Positions 43,164 to 51,222 of a stretch of DNA of 64,000 bases are shown in pieces; the first letter of the stretch is position 1, and every line of letters starts with the position of its first letter. The position numbers were made by a program, and so were the translations under genes. The notes beneath the pieces are model-generated. The model was not told the origin of the DNA, did not search any database, and saw only the letters and a list, made by a program, of their open reading frames with translations. Source of the stretch: Streptomyces sp. CB01881 (lineage in GTDB: Bacteria > Actinomycetota > Actinomycetes > Streptomycetales > Streptomycetaceae); NCBI RefSeq assembly GCF_002953255.1, contig NZ_CP026498.1:7648274-7712273 (forward strand). Reading direction: 5' to 3'.

Positions 43164-43699
43164 CTGCTGGTGTCGAGGGTCCACGGGCCGACGGTGATGG
43201 TGTCGCCGAAGGCGAACTCCTTGCGCGAGGTGTAGCCGGGCTCCGAGTGCACGATGCCGGTGCCGGTTCGGGGGTCGACGATCAGGTAGAACGGAATGCC
43301 CATGGCCGCGTAGTCGTGGACCTTGGCCTGGTAGTCGTTCTTGGGATTGGACTTCGAGACGATCTCGACGACCAGCAGGACCTCGTGCGGTAGGAGCGCA
43401 GGCTGGTCGCTTTCGAGGACCTTCTCGGAGAACACCATCAGGTCGGGATTCCGCAGTCGGCCGAGCCCGGCGTCCTCCAGATCGGCGCCAGGGTGCGCGA
43501 TGTGACCCGGATGCGTCTGCGGGAGCTGGGCGTTGAGTTGCCGGGCGATTCGGATCACGGCGAGCTCGTGCTTCTTGACTGGCGACATCATCATCATGAT
43601 TTCGCCGTCGGCGATCTCGACCTTCCCTATCCCGGGGATCTGCGGCAGCTGATCGGCGATCTCTCGCAACCGGGCGTACACAGCAGGATCGATGCTCAT
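43145..43699 (-). CDS. Uma2 family (DUF820) putative nuclease-fold protein
   Basis: A 184-residue protein of the Uma2 family with a PD-(D/E)XK nuclease-like fold. Core residues are in RNPDLMVF (Asp), VLLVVEIVSKSNPKNDYQAKVHDYAAMGIPFYLIVDPR (Glu, Lys) and a C-terminal beta segment. These proteins are abundant and of unknown role; nuclease activity is inferred from fold. Its last codons lie in the 38-bp palindrome. ATG 43699 is the only good start; nothing suggests a link with nucleoside salvage beyond position. Confidence 0.88.
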   Translation of the reverse strand: MSIDPAVYARLREIADQLPQIPGIGKVEIADGEIMMMMSPVKKHELAVIRIARQLNAQLPQTHPGHIAHPGADLEDAGLGRLRNPDLMVFSEKVLESDQPALLPHEVLLVVEIVSKSNPKNDYQAKVHDYAAMGIPFYLIVDPRTGTGIVHSEPGYTSRKEFAFGDTITVGPWTLDTSSLLTYA

Positions 43700-43741
43700 A
43701 TTGCGGAGTGTATCGATGCACGCCGACGGCCGGGGCGGGCA

Positions 43742-44416
43742 TCACCCGGCGGCGGCGAGGGTGATCTTGAGGAACTCGTCCGGCGCCTCGCGGACCAGGT
43801 CGTGGCCGACGGGGAGGGTGTGGACGGTCCAGGCGGGGTCGTTGCGGACGCGGGCGACCGTCTCCAGGAACGGGGTGTCCGGGAAGCGCTCGGCGTGGAT
43901 GTAGGTGCGGCGGGTGACGGCGTCGGCCGCACCGGTGAGGGTGACCGGCTGGAACAGGCTGGCCAGCGGGTGGACGGTGGCGCGCGGGTCGAGGAACGGG
44001 CTGAGGCCGACCACGGTGGAGCCGTCGCCCGCGGCGGCGCCGGCCAGGTAGCGCTGCTTCCAGACCTCGTTGACGATCTGGTAGGCCGACTCGCCGTCAC
44101 GCGGGACGAAGGCGTCCGCGTAGACCAGCGCCCCGATCCGCTCCGGCGCCCGGTCGGCCACCCCGGAGGCGACCATCCCGCCGTAGCTGTGCCCGACCAG
44201 CACGACGTCGGTCAGCTGCTCGGCCTCCAGCGTCCCCAGTACGTCCCGGATGTGCGTCTCCAGGTTGACCGCCGCGTTGTTCAGGTGCCCGCGCTCGCTC
44301 ACCCCGGTCAGCGTCAGCGGGTACACCTCGTGCCCGGCGGCCCGCAGGCCGTCGGTGAGCGGCCGGTACCACCAGGCGCCGTGCAGCATGCCGGGGATGA
44401 GAACGAAGGTCGCCAT
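43742..44416 (-). CDS. Alpha/beta hydrolase (esterase)
   Basis: A 224-residue hydrolase similar to EstC/pyrethroid hydrolase and hydroxynitrile-lyase-type folds. It begins ATFVLIPGMLHGAWWYRPL with the oxyanion His-Gly, has the nucleophile elbow VGHSYGGMV (Ser) and the catalytic His in LPVGHDLVREAPDEFL. The substrate is unknown. ATG 44416 has AGAGGAAAG 6 nt upstream; the longer ATG at 44476 would run through the terminator of the MFS gene. Confidence 0.88.
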   Translation of the reverse strand: MATFVLIPGMLHGAWWYRPLTDGLRAAGHEVYPLTLTGVSERGHLNNAAVNLETHIRDVLGTLEAEQLTDVVLVGHSYGGMVASGVADRAPERIGALVYADAFVPRDGESAYQIVNEVWKQRYLAGAAAGDGSTVVGLSPFLDPRATVHPLASLFQPVTLTGAADAVTRRTYIHAERFPDTPFLETVARVRNDPAWTVHTLPVGHDLVREAPDEFLKITLAAAG

Positions 44417-44460
44417 GGTGCTTTCCTCTGGTCGGGCCGGCGGGACGAGGGGAAGGCTAT

Positions 44461-44495
44461 GGCGGATACCTGACACCCTGCGTCAGGTATCCGCC
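44461..44495 (-). terminator. Hairpin terminator after the MFS gene
   Basis: GGCGGATACCTGAC (44461-44474) pairs perfectly with GTCAGGTATCCGCC (44482-44495), loop 7 nt, 12 nt downstream of the MFS stop. Because it is also just upstream of the hydrolase start, an operator role is possible. Confidence 0.75.
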
Positions 44496-44506
44496 GTGAG
44501 GTGCGG

Positions 44507-45796
44507 TCAGTGGGCGGCCCGGACACCGCGGCGGGCGGTGTGGGCCTGGCGGGTGGCGTAGAGGGTGACGGCGGCGGCGAGGGTCATGGCGGTGAGGCCG
44601 ACGGCGGCGGCGCCGGACCAGCCGGTGGAGTGGTAGGCGTCGGCGCCGACGGTGCCGCCGAGGCTGTTGCCCAGGTAGTAGGCGATCAGGTAGAGCGCGG
44701 AGGCCTGGGCGCGGCCCTCGGTGGCGGTGCGGCCGACGGCCGAGGAGGCGGTGGCGTGGCCGGCGAAGAAGCCGGCGGTGATCAGGACCAGGCCGAGCAG
44801 GGCGCAGAGCAGCGAGCCGGCGAGGGAGAGCAGCAGGCCGGCGGCGGTCACGCCGATGGCGACGTAGAGGGCGCCGCGGCGGCCGAGGCGGCCGGAGAGG
44901 CGGCCGGCGGCGGCCGAGGTGCCGGTGCCGACCAGGTAGACCACGAAGATCGAGGCGGCGACCGACTCCGGCAGGTGGAACGGCGCGGAGACCAGGCGGT
45001 AGCCGACGGTGTTGTAGACCGCGCCGAACACGGCCATGAAGAGCAGCCCGAGCGCGTACAGCCGGACCAGCAGCGGGTTGCGCAGGTGCCGGCCGACGGT
45101 GCGGGCGAGGGCGCGGGCGTCCACCGGGGCCGGGGTGAAGTGGCGGGCGGCGGGGATCAGCAGCCGGAAGGCGAGCGCCGCGAGCAGCGCGAGGGCGGCG
45201 GAGGCGGCCAGGCCCCAGCGCCAGCCGAAGCCGGCCGCGACCCAGCCGGAGAGCAGCCGGCCGCCCATGCCACCGATGCTGTTGCCGGCCACGTACAGGC
45301 CCATCGCGGAGGCGAGGGCGCTGGGGTGCACCTCCTCGGCGAGGTAGGCCATCGCGGTGGCGGGCAGTCCGGCGAGGGCGGCGCCCTGGAGGACGCGCAG
45401 GACGACCAGGGTGGTGAGGTCCGGGGCGAACGGCAGGGCGAGGGCGAGGGCGGAGGCGGCCAGGGTGGAGGCCGTCATCACCGCGGTGCGCCCGTACCGG
45501 TCGGAGAGCGCGCTGGCCGGGAGCAGGGCGAGGGCGAGGCCGAGGGTGGCGGCGGACGCCGTCCAGCTGGCCTGGCCGGGGGTGAGGTCGAGGTCGGCCG
45601 AGAGGACCGGCAGCAGGCCCTGGGTGGAGTAGAGCAGGACGAAGGTCGCGACACCGGCGGCGAAGAGGGCGAGGTTGGCGCGTCGGAAGGCGCGCTGCCC
45701 GGGGCGGTGGCGGTCGTCCGCGGTTGCGGTGCGGAGGGACGGCTGGGCGAGGGCATCCGGAGTGGCCACGGATGCCCCGGTACTGGAGGGCTGCAT
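44507..45796 (-). CDS. MFS transporter (YnfM-like)
   Basis: A 429-residue major facilitator with 12 predicted transmembrane helices. Family loop motifs are present: LSDRYGRTAVM between helices 2 and 3, and GRLSGRLGRRGALY in the second half. It is of the drug/arabinose-efflux-like group; the substrate is unknown. The N-terminal ~35 residues are polar and cytoplasmic. It is divergent from a LysR regulator 71 nt away, the classic arrangement of a regulator and its target. Confidence 0.92.
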   Translation of the reverse strand: MQPSSTGASVATPDALAQPSLRTATADDRHRPGQRAFRRANLALFAAGVATFVLLYSTQGLLPVLSADLDLTPGQASWTASAATLGLALALLPASALSDRYGRTAVMTASTLAASALALALPFAPDLTTLVVLRVLQGAALAGLPATAMAYLAEEVHPSALASAMGLYVAGNSIGGMGGRLLSGWVAAGFGWRWGLAASAALALLAALAFRLLIPAARHFTPAPVDARALARTVGRHLRNPLLVRLYALGLLFMAVFGAVYNTVGYRLVSAPFHLPESVAASIFVVYLVGTGTSAAAGRLSGRLGRRGALYVAIGVTAAGLLLSLAGSLLCALLGLVLITAGFFAGHATASSAVGRTATEGRAQASALYLIAYYLGNSLGGTVGADAYHSTGWSGAAAVGLTAMTLAAAVTLYATRQAHTARRGVRAAH

Positions 45797-45867
45797 GACG
45801 TCGACGTTAGGCCTGCCCCAGCTGATGCGTCCAATACATGATCGGCCGATAATCCATACGTCAGCGC
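45797..45867. promoter_or_regulatory. Divergent promoter region between MFS and LysR genes
   Basis: 71 AT-richer bases holding an inverted repeat ATCGGCCGAT (45840-45849) within ATGATCGGCCGATAAT, a plausible LysR-type binding site for the divergent pair. Confidence 0.45.
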
Positions 45868-46869
45868 ATGAGTCGAGGTCGTCGTGGTGAAGGTGGCGCA
45901 GAGGTGACGGACGGCATGGCGGAACCCGGGCTGCCCCACCGGCTCGCCGAGTTGGGGCCGGAGGAGCCGGCCGCCCTGCTGGCGCCCCGGCTGGCCCAGT
46001 TCGCGGCGGTGGCCCGGCTGGAGCACGTGACGCAGGCGGCCGCGCTGCTGGGCGTGCCGCAGCCGACGCTGTCCCGGGCGGTGGCCCGGCTGGAGGCGGA
46101 GCTGGGCGTGGACCTGCTGGCCCGTCAGGGCCGGACGGTCCGGCTGACCAGGGCCGGGCGGCTGCTGCTGGCCTCGGTGGAGCGCGCCCTGGCCGAGGTC
46201 GAGCGCGGCGCCGAGGCAGCCCGGGCGGAGGCGGACCCGGCGGCCGGGCGGGTCGCGTTCGGCTTCCTGCACACCATGGGGACGGACGCCGTCCCGGCGC
46301 TCCTGCGGGGGTTCCGGGCGGCGCACCCGCAGGTGCGCTTCCAACTGGTGCAGGACTACGTCGGCGCGATGCTGGAGCGGCTGCGCGCCGGCGAGCTGGA
46401 CCTCTGTCTGGTCGCGCCGGTGCCCGACGACGACCCGGCGCTGGTGGCGCGGCGGCTGGACGAGCAGCGGCTGAACCTGGTCGTCCCGGCCGACCACCGG
46501 CTGGCCGGGCGGCGCCGGATCCGGCTGGCCGAGGTGGCCGAGGACCCGTTCGTCGGGCTGGAGCGCGGCTACGGGCTGCGCGCGATCACCGACGGGTTCT
46601 GCGCGGAGGCCGGCTTCGTGCCCCGGATCGCGTTCGAGGGCGAGGAGGCGGAGACGCTGCGCGGCCTGGTCGCGGCCGGGCTGGGGGTGGCGCTGCTGCC
46701 GCCCGCGCTGGTGCCGCGGCCGGGGGTGGTGGAGCTGGAGGTGACGGCGCCGCGGACCAGGCGGGCGATCGGGCTGGCGTGGGCGGCGGGCCGGCCGCTG
46801 ACCCCGCCGGTGGCGGCGTTCCGGGACTTCGTGCTGTCGCGGCGGGGGCGGTTGTTGCAGCACGACTGA
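45868..46869 (+). CDS. LysR family transcriptional regulator
   Basis: A 333-residue LysR regulator. The winged HTH is at about residues 38-100 (FAAVARLEHVTQAAALLGVPQPTLSRAVARLEAELGVDLLARQGR), followed by the effector-binding domain (RVAFGFLHTMGTDAVPALLRGF..). The conserved domain begins near residue 38, so GTG 45904 or ATG 45916 may be the true start. It is divergent from, and probably controls, the MFS transporter. Confidence 0.9.
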   Translation: MSRGRRGEGGAEVTDGMAEPGLPHRLAELGPEEPAALLAPRLAQFAAVARLEHVTQAAALLGVPQPTLSRAVARLEAELGVDLLARQGRTVRLTRAGRLLLASVERALAEVERGAEAARAEADPAAGRVAFGFLHTMGTDAVPALLRGFRAAHPQVRFQLVQDYVGAMLERLRAGELDLCLVAPVPDDDPALVARRLDEQRLNLVVPADHRLAGRRRIRLAEVAEDPFVGLERGYGLRAITDGFCAEAGFVPRIAFEGEEAETLRGLVAAGLGVALLPPALVPRPGVVELEVTAPRTRRAIGLAWAAGRPLTPPVAAFRDFVLSRRGRLLQHD

Positions 46870-46950
46870 GGCCTCCGGCGGCGGCGGATCGTCCAGTCGG
46901 TGGAATTCCAGGTGCACATCGGCCGAACCGGCGTGTGGGGTGTGGCCTGT

Positions 46951-46972
46951 CTACGCGCGTAGGAGCTACACT
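46951..46972 (+). promoter_or_regulatory. Nucleoside-regulon palindrome, site 3, plus -10 box of add
   Basis: CTACGCGCGTAG (46951-46962) is a perfect 12-bp palindrome. TACACT (46967-46972) lies 6 nt before ATG 46979, so the site sits between -35 and -10 of a leaderless promoter, where a bound protein would repress. Confidence 0.7.
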
Positions 46973-46978
46973 CCCGCA

Positions 46979-48127
46979 ATGGAGAACCAGATCCCTGTCA
47001 CCACCGCGGGCACCGGCCCCCGGATTCCCGCCCCCGACCAGATCACCCGCGCCCCGAAGGTGCTCCTGCACGACCACCTCGACGGTGGGCTGCGCCCGGA
47101 GACCATCGTCGAGCTGGCCGCCGCGGTCGGCTACGAGGGCCTCCCCACCAACGACCCGAAGGAACTCGGCGAGTGGTTCCGCGAGGCCGCCGACTCCGGC
47201 TCGCTGGTCCGCTACCTGGAGACCTTCGCGCACACCTGCGCCGTGATGCAGACCCGCGAGGCGCTGATCAAGGTCGCCGCCGACTGCGCCGAGGACCTGG
47301 CCGCCGACGGCGTCGTCTACGCCGAGGTCCGCTACGCCCCCGAGCAGCACCTGGAGGCCGGCCTGACCCTCGACGAGGTCGTCGAGGCCGTCCAGGAGGG
47401 CTTCCGCCTCGGCGAGGCCAACGCCCGCGCCGCCGGCCACCGCATCCGCATCGGCACCCTGATCACCGCGATGCGGCACGCCGCCCGCTCCTCCGAGATC
47501 GCCGAGCTGGCCAACCGCCACCGCGACTCGGGCGTCGTCGGCTTCGACATCGCCGGCGCCGAGGCCGGGTACCCCCCCACCCGCCACCAGGCCGCCTTCG
47601 ACTACCTCAAGGGCGAGAACAACCACTTCACCATCCACGCGGGCGAGGCCTTCGGCCTGCCGTCGATCTGGGAGGCCCTGCAGTGCTGCGGCGCCGACCG
47701 GCTCGGCCACGGCGTCCGCATCGTCGACGACATCACGGTGAACGAGGACGGCAGCGTCGAGCTCGGCCGGCTGGCCGCGTACGTGCGCGACAAGCGCATC
47801 CCGCTGGAGATGTGCCCGACCTCCAACCTCCAGACGGCGGCGGCCACTTCGTACGCCGAGCACCCGATCGGGCTGCTCAGCCGGCTGAAGTTCCGGGTGA
47901 CGGTCAACACCGACAACCGCCTGATGAGCGGCACCAGCATGAGCCGCGAGTTCGAGCACCTGGTGGAGGCGTTCGGCTACACGCTGGGCGACATGGAGTG
48001 GTTCACGGTGAACGCGATGAAGTCGGCGTTCCTGCCGTTCGACGAGCGGCTGGCGATGATCAACGACGTGATCAAGCCGGGCTACGCCGAGCTCAAGGCG
48101 GAGTGGCTGTTCAGCGCCGGCTCCTGA
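46979..48127 (+). CDS. add: Adenosine deaminase
   Basis: A 382-residue zinc enzyme converting (deoxy)adenosine to (deoxy)inosine. Metal ligands are H31-D-H33 (LLHDHLDGG), His in TIHAGEAFG with the catalytic Glu, and Asp in VTVNTDNRLMSGTSMSREFEHL. The catalytic GHGVRI motif is present. ATG 46979 follows TACACT by 6 nt, consistent with leaderless translation, and the promoter overlaps the shared TACGCGCGTA palindrome. It links functionally to the BMP transporter, cdd and deoA. Confidence 0.95.
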   Translation: MENQIPVTTAGTGPRIPAPDQITRAPKVLLHDHLDGGLRPETIVELAAAVGYEGLPTNDPKELGEWFREAADSGSLVRYLETFAHTCAVMQTREALIKVAADCAEDLAADGVVYAEVRYAPEQHLEAGLTLDEVVEAVQEGFRLGEANARAAGHRIRIGTLITAMRHAARSSEIAELANRHRDSGVVGFDIAGAEAGYPPTRHQAAFDYLKGENNHFTIHAGEAFGLPSIWEALQCCGADRLGHGVRIVDDITVNEDGSVELGRLAAYVRDKRIPLEMCPTSNLQTAAATSYAEHPIGLLSRLKFRVTVNTDNRLMSGTSMSREFEHLVEAFGYTLGDMEWFTVNAMKSAFLPFDERLAMINDVIKPGYAELKAEWLFSAGS

Positions 48128-48145
48128 GGGTGACCGGCATGGTCG

Positions 48146-48184
48146 GATGAACGCCTTTGTCCCGTAAGGGCGTTGGCGTTCATC
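48146..48184 (+). terminator. Hairpin terminator after add
   Basis: GATGAACGCC (48146-48155) pairs perfectly with GGCGTTCATC (48175-48184), 18 nt after the stop. Confidence 0.7.
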
Positions 48185-48331
48185 TGACTACCCACTCGTG
48201 TGGGTTAACCGCCTTTGATCCTCGTGCGATCCAATCACTACGGTGTGCCAGTCACCGCCGACCGGCCGTGGCGGCGGAACCCGCTGCCTGCCGTGAATGT
48301 CGGCCACCGACGAGGATCCAAGGGGACGAAC

Positions 48332-48691
48332 ATGAAGCAGGCCACTCTCAAGGCCGCCGGCGCCGCCGTGCTCGGCATCGCCATTGCGGCGGTCGGCGCA
48401 GGCAGCGCGTCCGCCGACCCCGCTGCGGCGGGTGGCCTCGGGCTTCCCACCGGCGCGGTGACCAACCCGGCCGTCACCGGCGCCGTCGTCGACACCGCCG
48501 GCAAGCTGCCCGGCGGTGACAAGGTGGCCGGCACCCTCGGCACCCTCGGCACCCTCACCCCGAGCGCCGGCCAGGCCGTCGCCCCGGCGGCCGACGCCCC
48601 CCGCGCCGCCGTCCCGAGCGTTCCCGGCCTGGGCAGCACCCCGCTCGGTGGTCTGACCCAGACCCTGCCGCTGCCCGGCCTCGGCGGCTGA
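48332..48691 (+). CDS. Small secreted protein
   Basis: A 119-residue protein with a clear signal peptide (MKQATLKAAGAAVLGIAIAAVGAGSASA, cleavage near residue 28). The mature part of about 90 residues is Gly/Pro/Thr/Leu-rich and of low complexity, with GTLGTLGTL and a PLPGLGG end. No cysteines or known domain are seen. AAGGGGAC lies 6 nt upstream of the ATG. Many Streptomyces encode such short exported proteins of unknown role. A 21-bp terminator follows. Confidence 0.82.
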   Translation: MKQATLKAAGAAVLGIAIAAVGAGSASADPAAAGGLGLPTGAVTNPAVTGAVVDTAGKLPGGDKVAGTLGTLGTLTPSAGQAVAPAADAPRAAVPSVPGLGSTPLGGLTQTLPLPGLGG

Positions 48692-48705
48692 CCCGCCCGT
48701 CGCGC

Positions 48706-48752
48706 GGAGGGCCGCCCGTACCCCGGTGATCCCGGGGTACGGGCGGCCCTCC
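48706..48752 (+). terminator. Strong hairpin terminator
   Basis: A perfect 21-bp stem (48706-48726 with 48732-48752) with a 5-nt loop, 15 nt after the small secreted protein gene. Confidence 0.85.
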
Positions 48753-48819
48753 GGCGTTCCGAGGGCTTGCGGGTGCTCCAGGGGCTCCCGGTTCCGCAGG
48801 GGCGCAGGCCGTCCCGCGG

Positions 48820-49002
48820 TCACGGCTCCTGGGGGAGCAGCAGCCAGAGCGCCAGGTAGATCAGGAACTGCGGGCCGGGCAGCAGGCAGGACGCCAGGAA
48901 GATGATCCGGACGGTCCACGGCGCCAGGCCGAAGCGCTCGGCGATCCCGGCGCAGACGCCGGCGATGACGCGGTTGTGACGGGGGCGGGCGAGGCGGCTC
49001 AT
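48820..49002 (-). CDS. PspC domain membrane protein
   Basis: A 60-residue protein that is essentially one PspC domain: RHNRVIAGVCAGIAERFGLAPWTVRIIFLAS and a second hydrophobic part ending LIYLALWLLLPQEP. It has one or two membrane helices. Stand-alone PspC proteins occur widely; a role in envelope stress is inferred only from the domain. ATG 49002 is preceded by GGGAGAC. It is divergent from the decayed MerR gene. Confidence 0.85.
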   Translation of the reverse strand: MSRLARPRHNRVIAGVCAGIAERFGLAPWTVRIIFLASCLLPGPQFLIYLALWLLLPQEP

Positions 49003-49231
49003 GGCGGTCTCCCTGGTCTTCGCGCCTGGTCCGGTCCCTCCGGTCGGCGTACTTCCATGCTCCGCCGCGGCGGCCGCCGGATCCTCAGCCTGGATGGCGA
49101 TCCCGGCCCGGACCTCCGTCACCTGGAAGACGGACGGACTCTCGGGGTTCACGTCAGGGGCGCCCCGGAGGCCCGCCGCTTCCGGACCGCGCCGGAGGGC
49201 CGCTGCTTCCGGACCGCTCCACGCGCAGGCG

Positions 49232-49260
49232 CTTGCCTCTGCCCCTGGGGCAGGGGCAAG
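49232..49260 (+). promoter_or_regulatory. MerR-type operator/promoter
   Basis: CTTGCCTCTGCCCC (49232-49245) is followed by an inverted copy GGGGCAGGGGCAAG (49247-49260, one mismatch), 9 nt before ATG 49270. This is the layout of autoregulated MerR-family promoters, with the dyad in the spacer region. Confidence 0.6.
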
Positions 49261-49269
49261 AGTGGGGGC

Positions 49270-49395
49270 ATGCACGAGGACTTGGTCGGTATCGGGGAGC
49301 TCGCGGCCAGGACCGGGCTGAGCCACAAGGCGCTGCGGCTGTACGGGGACCGGGGGCTGCTGCCGCCCGCGCACGTCGACCCGCGGACCGGGCCG
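49270..49395 (+). pseudogene. N-terminal fragment of a MerR family regulator
   Basis: ATG 49270 opens MHEDLVGIGELAARTGLSHKALRLYGDRGLLPPAHVDPRTG, the complete first DNA-binding helix-turn-helix of a MerR regulator. After about 42 codons the similarity ends where 'YR.Y' should follow, and the frame turns into unrelated sequence. The operator upstream is intact. The rest of the regulator has been lost by deletion. Confidence 0.75.
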
Positions 49396-49562
49396 TCCGC
49401 CGGATCCAGTCCGTGGTCAACACGCGCTTCCCCGGGACCGAGCTCCAGGTGGACGGCGTCGTCGGACCCCGGACCGGGCACAGGATGATCCAGATCCTCC
49501 GCGACGACTGGACGATCGACCGCGGCTACGCCGACCGCTGCGCCCAGTTCCTCCCGGGCTGA
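49388..49562 (+). pseudogene. C-terminal remnant of a peptidoglycan-binding-like domain protein
   Basis: A different frame from the MerR fragment encodes VRRIQSVVNTRFPGTELQVDGVVGPRTGHRMIQILRDDWTIDRGYADRCAQF and stops at 49562. The GVVGPRT motif is typical of peptidoglycan-binding or phage-endolysin C-termini. No start or N-terminal part is present, so this is the 3' end of a deleted gene joined to the MerR fragment. Confidence 0.6.
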
Positions 49563-49570
49563 CCCGCGCA

Positions 49571-49603
49571 CGGGGCGGGCGGCCGCACCGGCCGCCCGCC
49601 CCG
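49571..49603 (+). terminator. Strong hairpin terminator
   Basis: A perfect 15-bp stem (CGGGGCGGGCGGCCG with its complement) and a 3-nt loop, followed by CATTTTG; 8 nt after the remnant's stop. Confidence 0.85.
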
Positions 49604-49612
49604 CATTTTGCC

Positions 49613-49642
49613 TTGCGCGGACGGTGGCGCGATGCCTACTCT
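49613..49642 (+). promoter_or_regulatory. Promoter of the T-box-controlled synthetase gene
   Basis: TTGCGC (49613-49618) and TACTCT (49637-49642) are 18 nt apart. They lie after the upstream terminator and just before the T-box leader, placing the transcription start near 49649. Confidence 0.5.
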
Positions 49643-49647
49643 CCCTG

Positions 49648-49900
49648 CAACGCGTCGAGGGAGACGAGTACCTCCAGGACCCGCGAGCCGAGAGAGCCGC
49701 CACCAGCTGTGAAGGCGGCCTCGCGTCCGGGAGGGAAGACACTCCTGAGTGCGGGGAGGAAATGCCCCGCCGGCCGGCCCCCGTCACCGGGCCAGCAACG
49801 AGGCCGCCGTCCTCCTCGGGCGGCGGCGAAGGTGCGGTGGTACCGCGAGTCCCCTTCTCGCCCGCACTTCCAAGGGATCACCACGACGCCCCCGGAGGGC
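49648..49900 (+). promoter_or_regulatory. T-box riboswitch leader upstream of the AspRS-like gene
   Basis: A ~250-nt leader contains the conserved T-box sequence GGTGGTACCGCG at 49836-49847. AGTA (49667-49670) in a short Stem I-like region is followed by a GAC triplet (49678-49680), a possible Asp specifier codon. The T-box bulge TGGT would pair with the free CCA end of an uncharged tRNA. There is no T-tract terminator after it; the GGAGGG ribosome-binding site (49893-49898) follows closely. That fits the translational T-boxes of actinobacteria. Confidence 0.8.
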
Positions 49901-49904
49901 CGCG

Positions 49905-51185
49905 ATGATCCACCCGACGACCGCCCGTGTCCTGGCCGCCGGACTACCCGGCCACATCGGCGAGTCCATCGAACTCTGCGGCTGGCTGCACCGCCGCCGC
50001 GCACTGAAGTCCGTCACCTTCCTCGTCCTGCGGGACCGCTCCGGGCTCGCCCAGGTGGTCGCCCCCGAGGGGGAGGCCGACTTCCCCGTGGAGACGGTGC
50101 TGCGGGTCCGGGGCACCGTGACCGCCAACCCCCAGGCGCCGAACGGCGTCGAGCTGACCGCCCCCACCGTCGAGGTGCTGTCCAGCCTCGCCGAGGCGCC
50201 GCCGTTCAGCCTCTACCGCCCGGACGTCCAGGCCACCCTTCCCGTCATCCTCGACGGCGCGCCCGTCACGCTGCGGCATCCGCGGCTCGCCGCCCCGCAC
50301 CGGATCTCCGCCGCCTCGGTGGCCGGGTTCCGCGCGGCGCTCGACAGCCTCGGCTTCACCGAGATCCAGACGCCGAAGGTGGTCTCCTCGGCGACCGAGT
50401 CCGGCGCCAACGTGTTCGGCCTCGACTGGTTCGGCCGGCCCGCGTACCTCGCCCAGTCGCCGCAGTTCTTCAAGCAGGCCATGGTCGGCGTCTTCGAGCG
50501 CGTCTACGAGACCGGGCCGGTCTTCCGCGCCGAACCGCACGACACCGCGCGCCACCTGGCCCAGTACACCAGCCTCGACGCCGAACTCGGCTTCGTCACC
50601 GACCACCGTGAGGTGATGGCCGTCGTCCGCGAGGCCGTCGCCGGGATGCTGGAGTCGGTGAAGACCCGGGCCGCCGGCGCCGTGGAGCTGCTCGGGGCGG
50701 AGCTGCCCGTCGTCCCGGCGGAGATCCCGCAGATCCACTTCGCCGACGCGATGCGGCTGCTGGGCGCCGACGAGCCGGACCTCGCGCCCGCGCACGAGCG
50801 GTGGCTCGGTGAGTGGGCGCTGCGCGAGCACGGCAGCGAGTTCCTCTTCGTGGTCGGCTACCCGATGCGCAAGCGGCCGTTCTACACGCACCCCGAGCCG
50901 GGCCGGCCGGAGTACTCCAACAGCTTCGACCTGCTCTTCCGCGGACTGGAGCTGGCCACCGGCGGTCAGCGGCTGCACCGGTACGAGGACTACCTCGCCG
51001 CGCTCGCCGCCCGGGGCGAGTCGCCGGAGCCGTACGCCGCCTACCTGCGCTGCTTCGCCCACGGCATGCCCCCGCACGGCGGCTTCGCCCTCGGGCTGGA
51101 ACGGTGGACGGCGCGGCTGACGGGGGTGGACAACGTCCGCCGCACCACGCTCTTCCCCCGGGACCTGCACCGGCTCACGCCGTGA
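49905..51185 (+). CDS. Aspartyl-tRNA synthetase, archaeal/non-discriminating type
   Basis: A 426-residue class IIb synthetase. The N-terminal OB anticodon-binding fold (residues 20-100) begins GHIGESIELCGWLHRRR. The catalytic domain has AESGAN-type SATESGANVF, YLAQSPQFFKQAM, motif 2 FRAEPHDTARHLAQYTSLDAELGF, and motif 3 GFALGLERWTARLTG. It lacks the large GAD insertion of ordinary bacterial AspRS (about 590 residues), so it is the short archaeal/AspRS2-AsnRS-like type. AspRS or non-discriminating Asp/Asn activity cannot be settled by eye. It is probably a second synthetase besides a housekeeping one, induced through the T-box when its tRNA is uncharged. Confidence 0.88.
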   Translation: MIHPTTARVLAAGLPGHIGESIELCGWLHRRRALKSVTFLVLRDRSGLAQVVAPEGEADFPVETVLRVRGTVTANPQAPNGVELTAPTVEVLSSLAEAPPFSLYRPDVQATLPVILDGAPVTLRHPRLAAPHRISAASVAGFRAALDSLGFTEIQTPKVVSSATESGANVFGLDWFGRPAYLAQSPQFFKQAMVGVFERVYETGPVFRAEPHDTARHLAQYTSLDAELGFVTDHREVMAVVREAVAGMLESVKTRAAGAVELLGAELPVVPAEIPQIHFADAMRLLGADEPDLAPAHERWLGEWALREHGSEFLFVVGYPMRKRPFYTHPEPGRPEYSNSFDLLFRGLELATGGQRLHRYEDYLAALAARGESPEPYAAYLRCFAHGMPPHGGFALGLERWTARLTGVDNVRRTTLFPRDLHRLTP

Positions 51186-51194
51186 CCGGCCCCT

Positions 51195-51222
51195 CCGCCC
51201 GTCGCACAACCGCGACGGGCGG
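51195..51222 (+). terminator. Hairpin terminator after the AspRS-like gene
   Basis: CCGCCCGTCGC pairs perfectly with GCGACGGGCGG, loop 6 nt, starting 9 nt after the stop. Confidence 0.75.
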
